From NCBI GenBank assembly GCA_011390935.1, contig JAABRL010000018.1:1-56331 (forward strand): DNA of 56,331 nucleotides, in the 5' to 3' direction. Under the pieces are notes generated by a model that saw only the letters and a program-made list of their open reading frames with translations, was not told where the DNA came from and ran no database searches. The DNA is from Gemmatimonas sp. (GTDB lineage: Bacteria; Gemmatimonadota; Gemmatimonadetes; Gemmatimonadales; Gemmatimonadaceae). Of the stretch, positions 1-7,140 are shown in pieces. The position numbers were made by a program, and so were the translations under genes. How positions within the stretch are numbered: the first letter of the stretch is position 1; each line of letters starts with the position of its first letter.

Positions 1-66
1 AAGAAGCGGAAGGGGCCGGACGCGGATCAGCCGCACCGCATCAAGTACAAGAAGTTGGTGCGGTAG
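1..66 (+). CDS. C-terminal tail of an unidentified protein (partial)
   Basis: The first 66 bases read in frame 1 to a TAG stop and encode a very basic 21-residue tail (begins KKRKGPD, ends KKLVR). The start of the gene lies outside the window, so length and function cannot be judged. The lysine/arginine-rich end could suit a nucleic-acid-binding or ribosome-associated protein, but that is a guess. A long palindrome begins 6 bp after the stop and may end its transcript. Confidence 0.45.
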   Translation, partial: KKRKGPDADQPHRIKYKKLVR

Positions 67-71
67 CGGGT

Positions 72-145
72 GCCGAGCCCCGGGCCTGCCCGCACGCGCT
101 CAACGGCTTCGCCGACAGCGCGTGCGGGCGGGCCCGGGGCTCGGC
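72..145. repeat. Long palindrome, 29-bp arms around a 16-nt loop
   Basis: Bases 72-100 pair with 117-145 over 29 positions; the only non-Watson-Crick pair is a G:T at 87/130. The loop (101-116) itself contains a small GGC-TTC-GCC hairpin, so the structure is nested. It lies 6 bp after the stop of the partial plus gene and 62 bp beyond the stop of the minus sugar dehydrogenase, so it could terminate both transcripts, although no T-run follows. Its architecture (TCAAC, inner hairpin, GACA, then CGGCCCT after the right arm) recalls the two 99-bp elements at 49503 and 51203, suggesting one repeat family with divergent arms. Confidence 0.7.
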
Positions 146-207
146 CCTCGGCGGGTGGGGCGGCCGGGGGACTGCCGAGTGGGTCCGCGGGCGTGCTCGA
201 TCTGCCT

Positions 208-1479
208 TTATCCCGGCACTACCCGCCAGAGTTCGCCCCCGTCGGTCGCAATCCAGAGCGCGCCGTCCGGGGCCTGCACCAACGACCGATACCGAGCCGA
301 CGGGAGATCCACGCGCGACGTGGTGGTGGTCATGCCGGCGGCATCGAGCGTGAGCAGTTCAAGTCGCTGGCCGCCCATGATGCCCACGAGCAGGCGACCA
401 TTCCACGCGCGCCATGCGGTTCCGGTGAGGAACGTGGCGGGCCCCATGCCCTGTGAGGCGCCGTTGTTCTGCCATGACGGGCGTAGTGCGTCGGGGAATC
501 GCGTGAGGTCCGTCATCGGCATCGTGGTCGCCGAGCCCGCGTACCCACAGTAGCCGCCCGGGCAGGTGAGGCCGCTGCGGTTTTGCGGGTCCCACCCCCC
601 GTTGCCGCCGGCCACGAGCGGGGTGACTTCATCGCTGTGATTGGGACCATGCTCGGCGATGAACGGCTGCCCGCTCCCGGGACGGAAGGTGAGCCCCTGC
701 ACGTTGCGAAAACCGTACGCGTAGATGCGCGGGTCGAAGCCGGCCGGCGCGTTGTTGCCAGGCGCCGCGCCGCCGGTTGCGGTGAGACGCAGCACCTTGC
801 CGCCAAGTCGCGTGGGATGCTGCGGCAGCGGGCCATCGTGGTTGTCGCCGGTGGTGACGTACAACAGGCCATCCGGGCCGAAGCGCACGCGTCCGCCGCT
901 GTGCGCACCCGCTCCACCATTGGGCGTCGCGGCATCCTTGAAGGCAATGTCGTCCACCAGATCGAGCCGCGCGTTTGCCGTTGTGAACGTCTCGTTCACC
1001 GTGACGCGCACCACACGGTTGGTGCGCGGATTCGTGCGCTGGTTCGACGTCATCATCACGTACACGAATCGGTTCGTGGCGAACGCCGGATCGAGCGCCA
1101 CGCCCATCATGCCGCTCTGCCCCTGACAGACGAGATCAGTGGCCAACAACGCGGAGCCGCTCGTGCCGAAGAGTCGCGTGACGGTGCCATCGGAGCGACG
1201 CACCGACAAGCCGCGGCACCGTTCCGTGAAGAAGAGCGTGCCGTCGGCGGTGAAGGCCAGATCCCACGGGTTGGCGAGACTGGTGGTGACGACGGTGCGC
1301 TGCAACGTCGGGGCGGCCGCTGACGACGTGTCGGTAGGCGGCGGCGTGGTTGGCGGTGGCGTGGTTGGCGGTGCGTTGCCGCTCTCACTGGGGCTGCTTG
1401 TGCAGGCGGCCAGCAGGATGGTGAACGACGCCGTGAGGGCGCGGGACGCGAGCATACGCTTGAAAAGGATCATGGACAT
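208..1479 (-). CDS. PQQ-dependent sugar dehydrogenase family lipoprotein (GSDH/YliI-like)
   Basis: A 423-residue beta-propeller of the soluble glucose/aldose sugar dehydrogenase family, which oxidises sugars with pyrroloquinoline quinone in the periplasm. Visible family signatures in order: NPWDLAFTADGTLFFTER near the N-terminus, GMMGVALDPAFATNRFVYV, then HSGGRVRFGPDGLLYVTTGD, YGFRNVQGLTFRP and IAEHGPNHSDEV. The N-terminus has a hydrophobic stretch ending LLAAC, a lipobox, followed by a Thr/Pro-rich linker, so the protein is probably membrane-anchored. A longer reading frame to 1626 would overlap the upstream amidohydrolase, so the ATG at 1479 is preferred (ATG 1473 is also possible). It follows the amidohydrolase by 97 bp on the same strand. 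No cofactor or substrate can be proven from sequence. Confidence 0.88.
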   Translation of the reverse strand: MSMILFKRMLASRALTASFTILLAACTSSPSESGNAPPTTPPPTTPPPTDTSSAAAPTLQRTVVTTSLANPWDLAFTADGTLFFTERCRGLSVRRSDGTVTRLFGTSGSALLATDLVCQGQSGMMGVALDPAFATNRFVYVMMTSNQRTNPRTNRVVRVTVNETFTTANARLDLVDDIAFKDAATPNGGAGAHSGGRVRFGPDGLLYVTTGDNHDGPLPQHPTRLGGKVLRLTATGGAAPGNNAPAGFDPRIYAYGFRNVQGLTFRPGSGQPFIAEHGPNHSDEVTPLVAGGNGGWDPQNRSGLTCPGGYCGYAGSATTMPMTDLTRFPDALRPSWQNNGASQGMGPATFLTGTAWRAWNGRLLVGIMGGQRLELLTLDAAGMTTTTSRVDLPSARYRSLVQAPDGALWIATDGGELWRVVPG

Positions 1480-1576
1480 GCAACACGCCACACCCGGCGC
1501 AGGGTCCGCATCGTGATCCGTGACACGGGCGGCCGGATGTTCCGGACGCCCGACGTGTTCTTCGAACGCGCGGTGA

Positions 1577-2788
1577 CTATTCCGGCCAGCCGGTCTGCGG
1601 CACGCGCGGCATGATGCGTAGCGCATTCTTGTAATACACCTTCTTCAGGACGTCGTCCGGCAGGTCGATGCCGTACAGCTTCCAGAAGGCGTGATAGTCG
1701 CGATAGTAGTCGAAGTAATCGTCGTCGGTCTCGAAGACCCGCCAGTAGTACGGGTACTCGACCGGCTGGTAGGAATCCTTGCCGAAGAGAATGCGGTCCT
1801 GGTACTTGAGGAAAAACTTCCGCGCCGCGCGTGGCTGCCGGCCGATGTCGTAGAGCACTGCGCCCATCTCGCCGTACAGGTTCGGCAGCTCGTCGAAGAG
1901 CGCGCCGAGCTTGTCGAGTTCGTGCGCGTGCCAGCCGAGATGCGCCGTCACGAATGTCGTCTTCGGATGCCGACGGAACAGGTTGTTGCGCTCTTCGACG
2001 AGCTGCTCGAAGCTGGGATACTCGTCGGCCGGATAGCGGCGATTGGGGAAGAGCGCGAGCTCGAGCCACCGCTCGTTTCGATAGTCGATCGGCTGCCAGA
2101 ACTCCTGCGGATCGCCCGTGTGAATGAACACCGGCAGGTTCAGTCGCGCGCAGGCTTCCCAGATCGGGTCGAGCGCCGGATCATCGATGCGCAGGCGTGA
2201 GCCATCGGGCTTCTTGATCGTGAGCCCGAAGCTCTTCGAGATCTCGCCCACACCGACGGCGCCGGCCGCCACGTCGGCCTCGAGCTGCTTGACCGCGCGC
2301 TCCGCCCATCCCGGGCCCACGTTGCTGAAGTTGATGCCGGTGAGCACGCGCACGCGGTCCTTCATCGTGGGCGACGCGTTGATGAGCGCCATGGCGCGCT
2401 GCAGCCGCTCCCCCGACATGTTTTCGGCGGCGATCATCATGCGCACATTCAGCGCGTCGAGTTCGCCCTCCATCTTCTTCATCGCTTCCGGCGAGCCGAG
2501 ATTGCCGCCGGGGTGTCCATGAAAATCGATGACCGGATACTTGGCGCGCGGCACCGTGTGTTCCGGCACCACCAGCGTGTTGCGCGGGCGATAGTCGAGA
2601 ATGCTCGGCGCCGCCGATTCGGGGGCCATGCAGGTGCGCGGCCGGATCTCTGTAGTGCCGGGCGGACATGACTCGTTCGGCCCGATCGTGGTACTGCCGC
2701 GAAAGCCGCCGGGCTGGGCGGTGGCAGAAGCGGCGGCCACAAAGGTGGCCAGCAGGGCGCTAGTAGCGATTCGAAGGGGCACAGACAC
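1577..2788 (-). CDS. Secreted amidohydrolase-2 family metal-dependent hydrolase
   Basis: 403 residues starting at GTG with a clear Sec signal peptide (hydrophobic core, cleavage after ATAQ). It belongs to the TIM-barrel amidohydrolase-2 family, which includes decarboxylases and lactonases of aromatic acids. Motifs: IDFHGHPGG (the HxH metal pair), FIHTGDP (a later metal His), FVTAHLGWHAHELDKL, and ILFGKDSYQP where the catalytic Asp near the C-terminus is expected. About 75 residues before the HxH are a less typical extension containing two Cys. It probably shares a transcript with the downstream sugar dehydrogenase. The substrate is unknown. Confidence 0.85.
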   Translation of the reverse strand: MSVPLRIATSALLATFVAAASATAQPGGFRGSTTIGPNESCPPGTTEIRPRTCMAPESAAPSILDYRPRNTLVVPEHTVPRAKYPVIDFHGHPGGNLGSPEAMKKMEGELDALNVRMMIAAENMSGERLQRAMALINASPTMKDRVRVLTGINFSNVGPGWAERAVKQLEADVAAGAVGVGEISKSFGLTIKKPDGSRLRIDDPALDPIWEACARLNLPVFIHTGDPQEFWQPIDYRNERWLELALFPNRRYPADEYPSFEQLVEERNNLFRRHPKTTFVTAHLGWHAHELDKLGALFDELPNLYGEMGAVLYDIGRQPRAARKFFLKYQDRILFGKDSYQPVEYPYYWRVFETDDDYFDYYRDYHAFWKLYGIDLPDDVLKKVYYKNALRIMPRVPQTGWPE

Positions 2789-2889
2789 ATCCGGGCAAGG
2801 GGGGGGAATGCTGGGAATCTGTCAGCCGGAGCGGCCGAGCGGGATACCGACCCGCCAGTTGGCGCGCCTGCACTCGCCTCACCACCCGA

Positions 2890-2903
2890 TGCAATACGTT
2901 GCA
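2890..2903. promoter_or_regulatory. Candidate operator, inverted repeat TGCAA-N4-TTGCA
   Basis: In the 135-bp divergent gap between the amidohydrolase and dgkA, a 5-bp inverted repeat with a 4-nt spacer lies 20 bp before the dgkA start. The heptamer ATACGTT occurs within it (2894-2900) and again at 2911-2917. It is a plausible binding site only; no regulator is assigned. Confidence 0.25.
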
Positions 2904-2923
2904 CGCGCGCATACGTTCCGGGC

Positions 2924-3331
2924 ATGACGGATCCTTCAGCGGCGGCCAAGGGGCGGCGGGGTGTCAGCCACTTTCGTGCGGCGTTCGGCTATTCGCTCGC
3001 CGGGTTCCGGCACGCGCTGCGGCATGAGGAGTCGGTGCGCCAGGAGCTGGCGGCGTTCACGCTGCTCGTGCCGGTGGCGATCCTGCTGCCGGTCGACGTG
3101 CTGGCCCGGCTGGTACTCGTGTTTTCCATGGGGCTCGTCCTCGTGGTCGAACTGCTGAACTCGGCCATCGAAGCCACGGTGGATCGCATCTCGCTGGAGC
3201 GACACCCGCTTGCCGGCCGCGCGAAGGATCTGGGCAGCGCGGCCGTCTTCACGGCGATCGGGATGTCGGCGCTGTGCTGGGGTGTGATCGCGGGGCCGGT
3301 GCTGGTGCAGTGGCTCAGCGAGACGCGATGA
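2924..3331 (+). CDS. dgkA: Diacylglycerol kinase (DgkA type)
   Basis: 135 residues, close to the usual ~120 of the integral-membrane prokaryotic diacylglycerol kinases that recycle diacylglycerol to phosphatidate (in some bacteria the same fold acts on undecaprenol). Three membrane helices are visible. The family signatures are present: RHALRHEESVRQE before the first helix, and VELLNSAIEATVDRIS followed by HPLAGRAKDLGSAAV, containing the conserved Glu, Asn and Asp of the active site. The ATG start lies just after the divergent intergenic region. Its 3' end overlaps the convergent aminotransferase by 17 bp. Confidence 0.93.
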   Translation: MTDPSAAAKGRRGVSHFRAAFGYSLAGFRHALRHEESVRQELAAFTLLVPVAILLPVDVLARLVLVFSMGLVLVVELLNSAIEATVDRISLERHPLAGRAKDLGSAAVFTAIGMSALCWGVIAGPVLVQWLSETR

Positions 3332-4634
3332 GCCGCAGTGCTGCGACGAGCTTGTCCGCGTCGGCCGGCGTATTGTAGAGCGCGGGCGTCACACGCACAC
3401 AGTCACCACGTGCCACGCCGTTGCGCGCCACGGTGAAGATGCCGAACTCATCGTGCAGCGTGCGCACGATCGCCTGATTCGCTTCGCGCGACCCGTTGCC
3501 GCGAAGACGGAACGAGGTGAGCGCACCCACGAGATCCGGATCGTCGGGTGTGAGGATGTCCACACCGGGGATCGAGCGTGCCGCCGTGACCCATCGATCG
3601 CGCAGGTAGCGCAGGCGCGCGGCCTTGTTCGGAATGCCGATCGTCTCCTGGAAGGCGAGCGCATCGGGCACCGTCATGGTGGTCGCGAAGTCGGTCGTGC
3701 CCGTGTGCAGGCGGCTGTCGATGCGCGCAAGTGATCCTTCATCGCCATGTGCACGATCGATCGCGTCGAGTCGGCTCTCACGGATGTACATCACGCCGGC
3801 CCCAACGGGTGCGCCCACCCACTTGTGCAGGTTCACCCCCACGAAGTCGGCGCCGAGATCGGGAATCGATAGCGGCACTTGCCCGAATGAGTGCGCCGCG
3901 TCCACCACGACATCCACGTTGCGGGCCTTCGCGAGCGCGGCGATGTCGCGCACCGGATGGATGAGTCCCGTCTTGTTGTTGCAGTGTGTGAGCAGCAGCA
4001 GCCGAGTGCGGGGATGCGCATCGAGCGCCGTCGCATAGGCCGCCACGATCGCCTCGCGCGACGCGGGTTCCGGCAGATCGAGGCGAGCCACGGTGGCCCC
4101 CTGTCGTTCGGCCAGCGCGTTCATGCTCCACTGCATGGCCGTGTAATCGAGATCGGCATACATCACCGTGTCGCCGCTGCGCACCCGATTGTACTGCCCA
4201 ATGATCGCCTGCAAGGCTTCGGTGGCGCCGCGCGAGAAGGCGATCTCCGCGGGAGCCACGCCGAGCGCCTGGGCGACTTGCGTTCGTGCCTGCTGAAGCA
4301 GCGCCGGATACTCGCGCCGCGCAAACCAGGAACTCTCGCGATTCACACGATCGATGTGTCGATGGTAGGCCGCGAGCACCGGCTGCGCCATCATGCCGAA
4401 GAAGCCGGCCTCCAGGTTGGTGGCCCGGTCGGTGATCGCGTACTGCCGCGCGATGCGCAGCCAGTAGGTCTCGTCCTGCGCGATCACTTCGGGTGGCGCG
4501 ACGGGTGGCATGAGCGAATCCGGCGCAGGCGTGGGCGCGGAGAGCTGCGCGATCAGCTCCGTCGGACTGCCAAGCGTGAACGACGCGGCGGAGGCGAGCG
4601 ACGCCTGCGTGAGGAAGTGGCGGCGAGAAGTCAT
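3315..4634 (-). CDS. Tat-exported class V aminotransferase (PLP enzyme)
   Basis: 439 residues of the aminotransferase class V fold (cysteine desulfurase / isopenicillin-N-epimerase-like). The N-terminus carries a twin-arginine signal (TSRRHFLTQA then an Ala/Ser-rich hydrophobic stretch), so the enzyme is predicted to be folded with its cofactor and exported. The PLP lysine lies in VNLHKWVGAPVGAGVMYI; upstream are SRGATEALQAII (phosphate cup) and DVVVDAAHSFGQ (the Asp that contacts the pyridine N). No persulfide-forming Cys loop was evident, so epimerase- or lyase-like chemistry is more likely than desulfuration. It converges on dgkA with a 17-bp overlap. Confidence 0.87.
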   Translation of the reverse strand: MTSRRHFLTQASLASAASFTLGSPTELIAQLSAPTPAPDSLMPPVAPPEVIAQDETYWLRIARQYAITDRATNLEAGFFGMMAQPVLAAYHRHIDRVNRESSWFARREYPALLQQARTQVAQALGVAPAEIAFSRGATEALQAIIGQYNRVRSGDTVMYADLDYTAMQWSMNALAERQGATVARLDLPEPASREAIVAAYATALDAHPRTRLLLLTHCNNKTGLIHPVRDIAALAKARNVDVVVDAAHSFGQVPLSIPDLGADFVGVNLHKWVGAPVGAGVMYIRESRLDAIDRAHGDEGSLARIDSRLHTGTTDFATTMTVPDALAFQETIGIPNKAARLRYLRDRWVTAARSIPGVDILTPDDPDLVGALTSFRLRGNGSREANQAIVRTLHDEFGIFTVARNGVARGDCVRVTPALYNTPADADKLVAALRLIASR

Positions 4635-4811
4635 GTCTTGACGCTACCCCACCGCGCCATGTTCGGCAAACGGTGACCCGTGGTCGGCGCCGCCACACTG
4701 TGCGCCGAGGCACCGCACGGGCCATCCGCCGTCCGCGAGAAACGTCGTGGAAGGGTCGGATCGCGCTGGGGCGCTGGCGGCCCGATCCGTTCCTCGATGT
4801 GGAGGTCTCGC

Positions 4812-4955
4812 GTGCGTGTTCGCAGTTCATCTCGCTTCGTATCGTTCGGACTCGTACCTTTGGCGGTCACCTCGCTCACGAGTCACACGGCGAGTCGCAC
4901 GGATGGGCCGCGCGCGACGCCGACAGACGACATCGTCATGATCCGCGTGCGGTAG
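4812..4955 (+). CDS. Small exported peptide, hypothetical (47 aa)
   Basis: A GTG at 4812 is preceded by a perfect GGAGG (4801-4805) with 6-nt spacing, one of the better ribosome-binding sites in the window. It opens a 47-codon frame that starts basic (MRVRSSSR), continues with a hydrophobic stretch FVSFGLVPLAVTSL, and ends at TAG 4953. This looks like a signal peptide or single-pass small membrane protein. A longer in-frame reading from 4680 has no such site and is disfavoured. It ends 33 bp before the P-loop ATPase, so the two may be co-transcribed. No family was recognised. Confidence 0.42.
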   Translation: MRVRSSSRFVSFGLVPLAVTSLTSHTASRTDGPRATPTDDIVMIRVR

Positions 4956-4988
4956 TCCCACACGGTTGGTGCGTGCATCTTTCGGCGC

Positions 4989-5618
4989 ATGAACAGCTGC
5001 CCCTGCACCGAAACCCACGATGGCTGCCGCGTGGTCCTCACCGGCGGCCCCGGCGCCGGCAAATCGGCCGTGCTCGAACTGGCCAAGCTCTTCTTCTGCG
5101 CGCACGTGCGTACGCTGCCCGAAGCTGCCGGGATCATTTTTGGTGGTGGGTTTCCGCGCCACGAGGCCGTGCGCACACGACGGGCGGCGCAGCAGGCGAT
5201 CTTCCATGTGCAGCATGCCCTCGAGGCAACCACCGAGGCGTCGCAGTCCGCGTTGGTGCTGTGCGATCGTGGTACGCCCGACGGCTCTGCGTACTGGCTG
5301 GGCGAGGGCGACCTGTGGTCGGCCGTCGGAACCACGCGCGAAGCCGAGTTGGCGCGGTACGACGCCGTCATTCACCTGCGCACACCGTCCGATTCCTCGC
5401 ACTACAACTACGACAATCCGCTGCGTATCGAGACGCACCTCGAAGCGCAGGCCATCGATGCACGCATCGCGGAGGCATGGGCCGGGCATTCGCGGTACTA
5501 CAATGTGCCGCCCACGAATGACTTCCTTGGCAAGGCGGCGCAGGCCCTCGACATTCTGCGTGACCTCATGCCGCCCTGCTGTCGAGCGCAGGTGCGTCCG
5601 TTTCTCTGGCGCAGCTAA
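4989..5618 (+). CDS. P-loop ATPase/kinase, AAA_28-like
   Basis: 209 residues. Walker A is GGPGAGKSA at about residues 19-27 and Walker B is LVLCDRGTPDGSAYW near residue 95. The latter form (DRGxxDGxAYW) is characteristic of the AAA_28 group of nucleoside-kinase-like NTPases. Nine Cys and a Cys-containing N-terminus (MNSCPCTETHDGC) are noticeable. The C-terminal half has YNYDNPLRIE and ARIAEAWAGHSRYYNV, typical of the lid and base-recognition region. The protein appears cytosolic. Substrate and role are unknown; the small exported peptide just upstream is its only likely transcription partner. Confidence 0.75.
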   Translation: MNSCPCTETHDGCRVVLTGGPGAGKSAVLELAKLFFCAHVRTLPEAAGIIFGGGFPRHEAVRTRRAAQQAIFHVQHALEATTEASQSALVLCDRGTPDGSAYWLGEGDLWSAVGTTREAELARYDAVIHLRTPSDSSHYNYDNPLRIETHLEAQAIDARIAEAWAGHSRYYNVPPTNDFLGKAAQALDILRDLMPPCCRAQVRPFLWRS

Positions 5619-5748
5619 GTCGGGCACGGTGGTGGCGCGAGGCCGCTGACGACCCTACTGCGTCGTTGGCGGTGGGCCTCTACGTCATTCCGCGATGCCG
5701 CATGCGCTGCTCGACGCATGGGATGACGTGGCGGGGACTCCCATTGTA

Positions 5749-5778
5749 GGTGGGCGCGGATCAGCCGCGTATCCCACC
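5749..5778 (+). other. Leader hairpin upstream of the SGNH-hydrolase gene
   Basis: GGTGGG-CGCGG (5749-5759) pairs with CCGCG (5765-5769) and CCCACC (5773-5778), with a 5-nt loop and a 3-nt bulge. It ends 8 nt before the strong AGGAGG of the next gene, so it may stabilise the 5' end of the mRNA or affect translation. It is not followed by a T-run. Confidence 0.4.
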
Positions 5779-5797
5779 ACCTTCGCAGGAGGTTCCC

Positions 5798-7075
5798 ATG
5801 TCCCCCCGATATCGCGCACTGTCGGCCATTCTGTCCGCCGCCGTTGTGATCACGGCCTGCTCCGATGCGCCGCCGACGAGCCCCGTGGCGACGCTTGGCA
5901 TCAATGAGACGCGCGCGCCCGCGCCTCAGGGGCTGTTTCACCGCTTCGTGTCCATCGGCACGAGCGTCAGCATGGGGTGGCAGTCCGACGGGGCGATTGC
6001 CGCGACACAGTCCGAGTCGTGGAATGCCCAACTCGCGCGCCTCGCCGGCCGGAGTCAGTCGGCGCCGTTGATCAGCGGCACGGGCTGTCGGTCGCCGCTG
6101 ATGGCGCCGCTTGCCAGCGGCGTCCGTCTGTCGGGCGAGTCGGCGGCCGCGCAGACCTTTTCCTGCGCGCCACTCGAGGCGGGCATGCGCGTGCCCTCGC
6201 AGAACGTCGCGATCGCGGCGGCCAAGACGCGGGACGCGCTGCTCACCACGCCAGAGACACAGGCCGACGCTTTCTACAAGAAGCTGTACCCGCAGATCCT
6301 GCCGCCGCACACCACCCAGGTGCAGGCTGGGCTGGCGCAGAAGCCGAAGTTCGTGTCGGTGGAGCTGGGCGCGAACGATGTGCTCGATGCGCGCATCGGC
6401 ATCGCCATTCCTGGTGCGACGATCACGCCCTTCGCGGATTGGGCCACGGACTACGATCGGGTCATCGAGGCCGTCTCGCGGGAGGTGCGTCACGGGCTGC
6501 TGGTCGGCCTGATCAAGGATGCGGCCGATTTCCCGAGCTTCCGGCGCGGTGCAGAGATCTGGGCTGACGCGCAGACGCTGCTGTACGGATTTCACGTGGC
6601 GGTGCAGGCGGACTGTGGCGACGTGAACAGGGACAATCTGCTCTTCGTGCCGGTGCTGGTCCCCACCGCGATCCAGGCGGGTTTGACGGCGAAGGCGCAG
6701 GGGGGCAACCCGGTCCCGCTCTCCTGTGCCGGCGCCGGCCCGACGACCAGAGACTTCATTCTCACGCCCGGTGAAGTTGCCATCGTGAACAGCCAGATGG
6801 CGCAGATGAACGCGTACATCAAGGCCACGGCGAAACGGATCGGGTTTGCGCACATGGAACTCGAGGCCCTCTACGGCCTACCCGATCTCAAGCCCACGTT
6901 CAGTGCCGCTGAGCTGATGACGTCGCAGACACCATACGGCGCGCTGATCAGCCTCGATGGCATTCACCCGAGCACAATGGGACACGCGGTCATCGCGTCC
7001 GCGGCTGCTCGCGCCATCAATCAGCGCTACGGCCTCCGGGTACCCACCGCGCGCGCGTGGATGGCGTTCCGTTGA
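5798..7075 (+). CDS. SGNH/GDSL-family hydrolase lipoprotein
   Basis: 425 residues. The start is fixed by CAGGAGGT seven bases upstream of the ATG at 5798. The N-terminus is a lipoprotein signal with lipobox VITAC. SGNH blocks are present: VSIGTSVSMGW (block I, with GTS in place of GDS; the Ser follows Thr), VELGANDVLDA (block III GxND), and DGIHPSTMGH (block V, DxxH). The family are esterases or lipases, and some members are peptidoglycan or polysaccharide deacetylases. The length leaves a long middle insert between blocks III and V containing a Cys pair that may form a disulfide. It stands alone between a 179-bp leader and a convergent regulator gene. Confidence 0.85.
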   Translation: MSPRYRALSAILSAAVVITACSDAPPTSPVATLGINETRAPAPQGLFHRFVSIGTSVSMGWQSDGAIAATQSESWNAQLARLAGRSQSAPLISGTGCRSPLMAPLASGVRLSGESAAAQTFSCAPLEAGMRVPSQNVAIAAAKTRDALLTTPETQADAFYKKLYPQILPPHTTQVQAGLAQKPKFVSVELGANDVLDARIGIAIPGATITPFADWATDYDRVIEAVSREVRHGLLVGLIKDAADFPSFRRGAEIWADAQTLLYGFHVAVQADCGDVNRDNLLFVPVLVPTAIQAGLTAKAQGGNPVPLSCAGAGPTTRDFILTPGEVAIVNSQMAQMNAYIKATAKRIGFAHMELEALYGLPDLKPTFSAAELMTSQTPYGALISLDGIHPSTMGHAVIASAAARAINQRYGLRVPTARAWMAFR

Positions 7076-7081
7076 CCCAAC

Positions 7082-7123
7082 CCGTCGTGGGCCACGACAC
7101 CGACGCGTTCGTGGCCCCGACGG
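7082..7123. terminator. Bidirectional hairpin between convergent genes
   Basis: Bases 7082-7097 pair with 7109-7123 in a 15-bp stem with one bulged T and an 11-nt loop. It lies 6 bp after the SGNH-hydrolase stop and 17 bp from the stop of the convergent LuxR regulator. No T-run is seen, as for the other GC-rich hairpins here. Confidence 0.55.
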
Positions 7124-7140
7124 CACGCGGCGCACGCCAT

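Noticed and set aside
3778..4830. Minus-strand frame overlapping the class V aminotransferase
   Set aside because: Shadow of the real gene in another frame, Arg-rich and without motifs.
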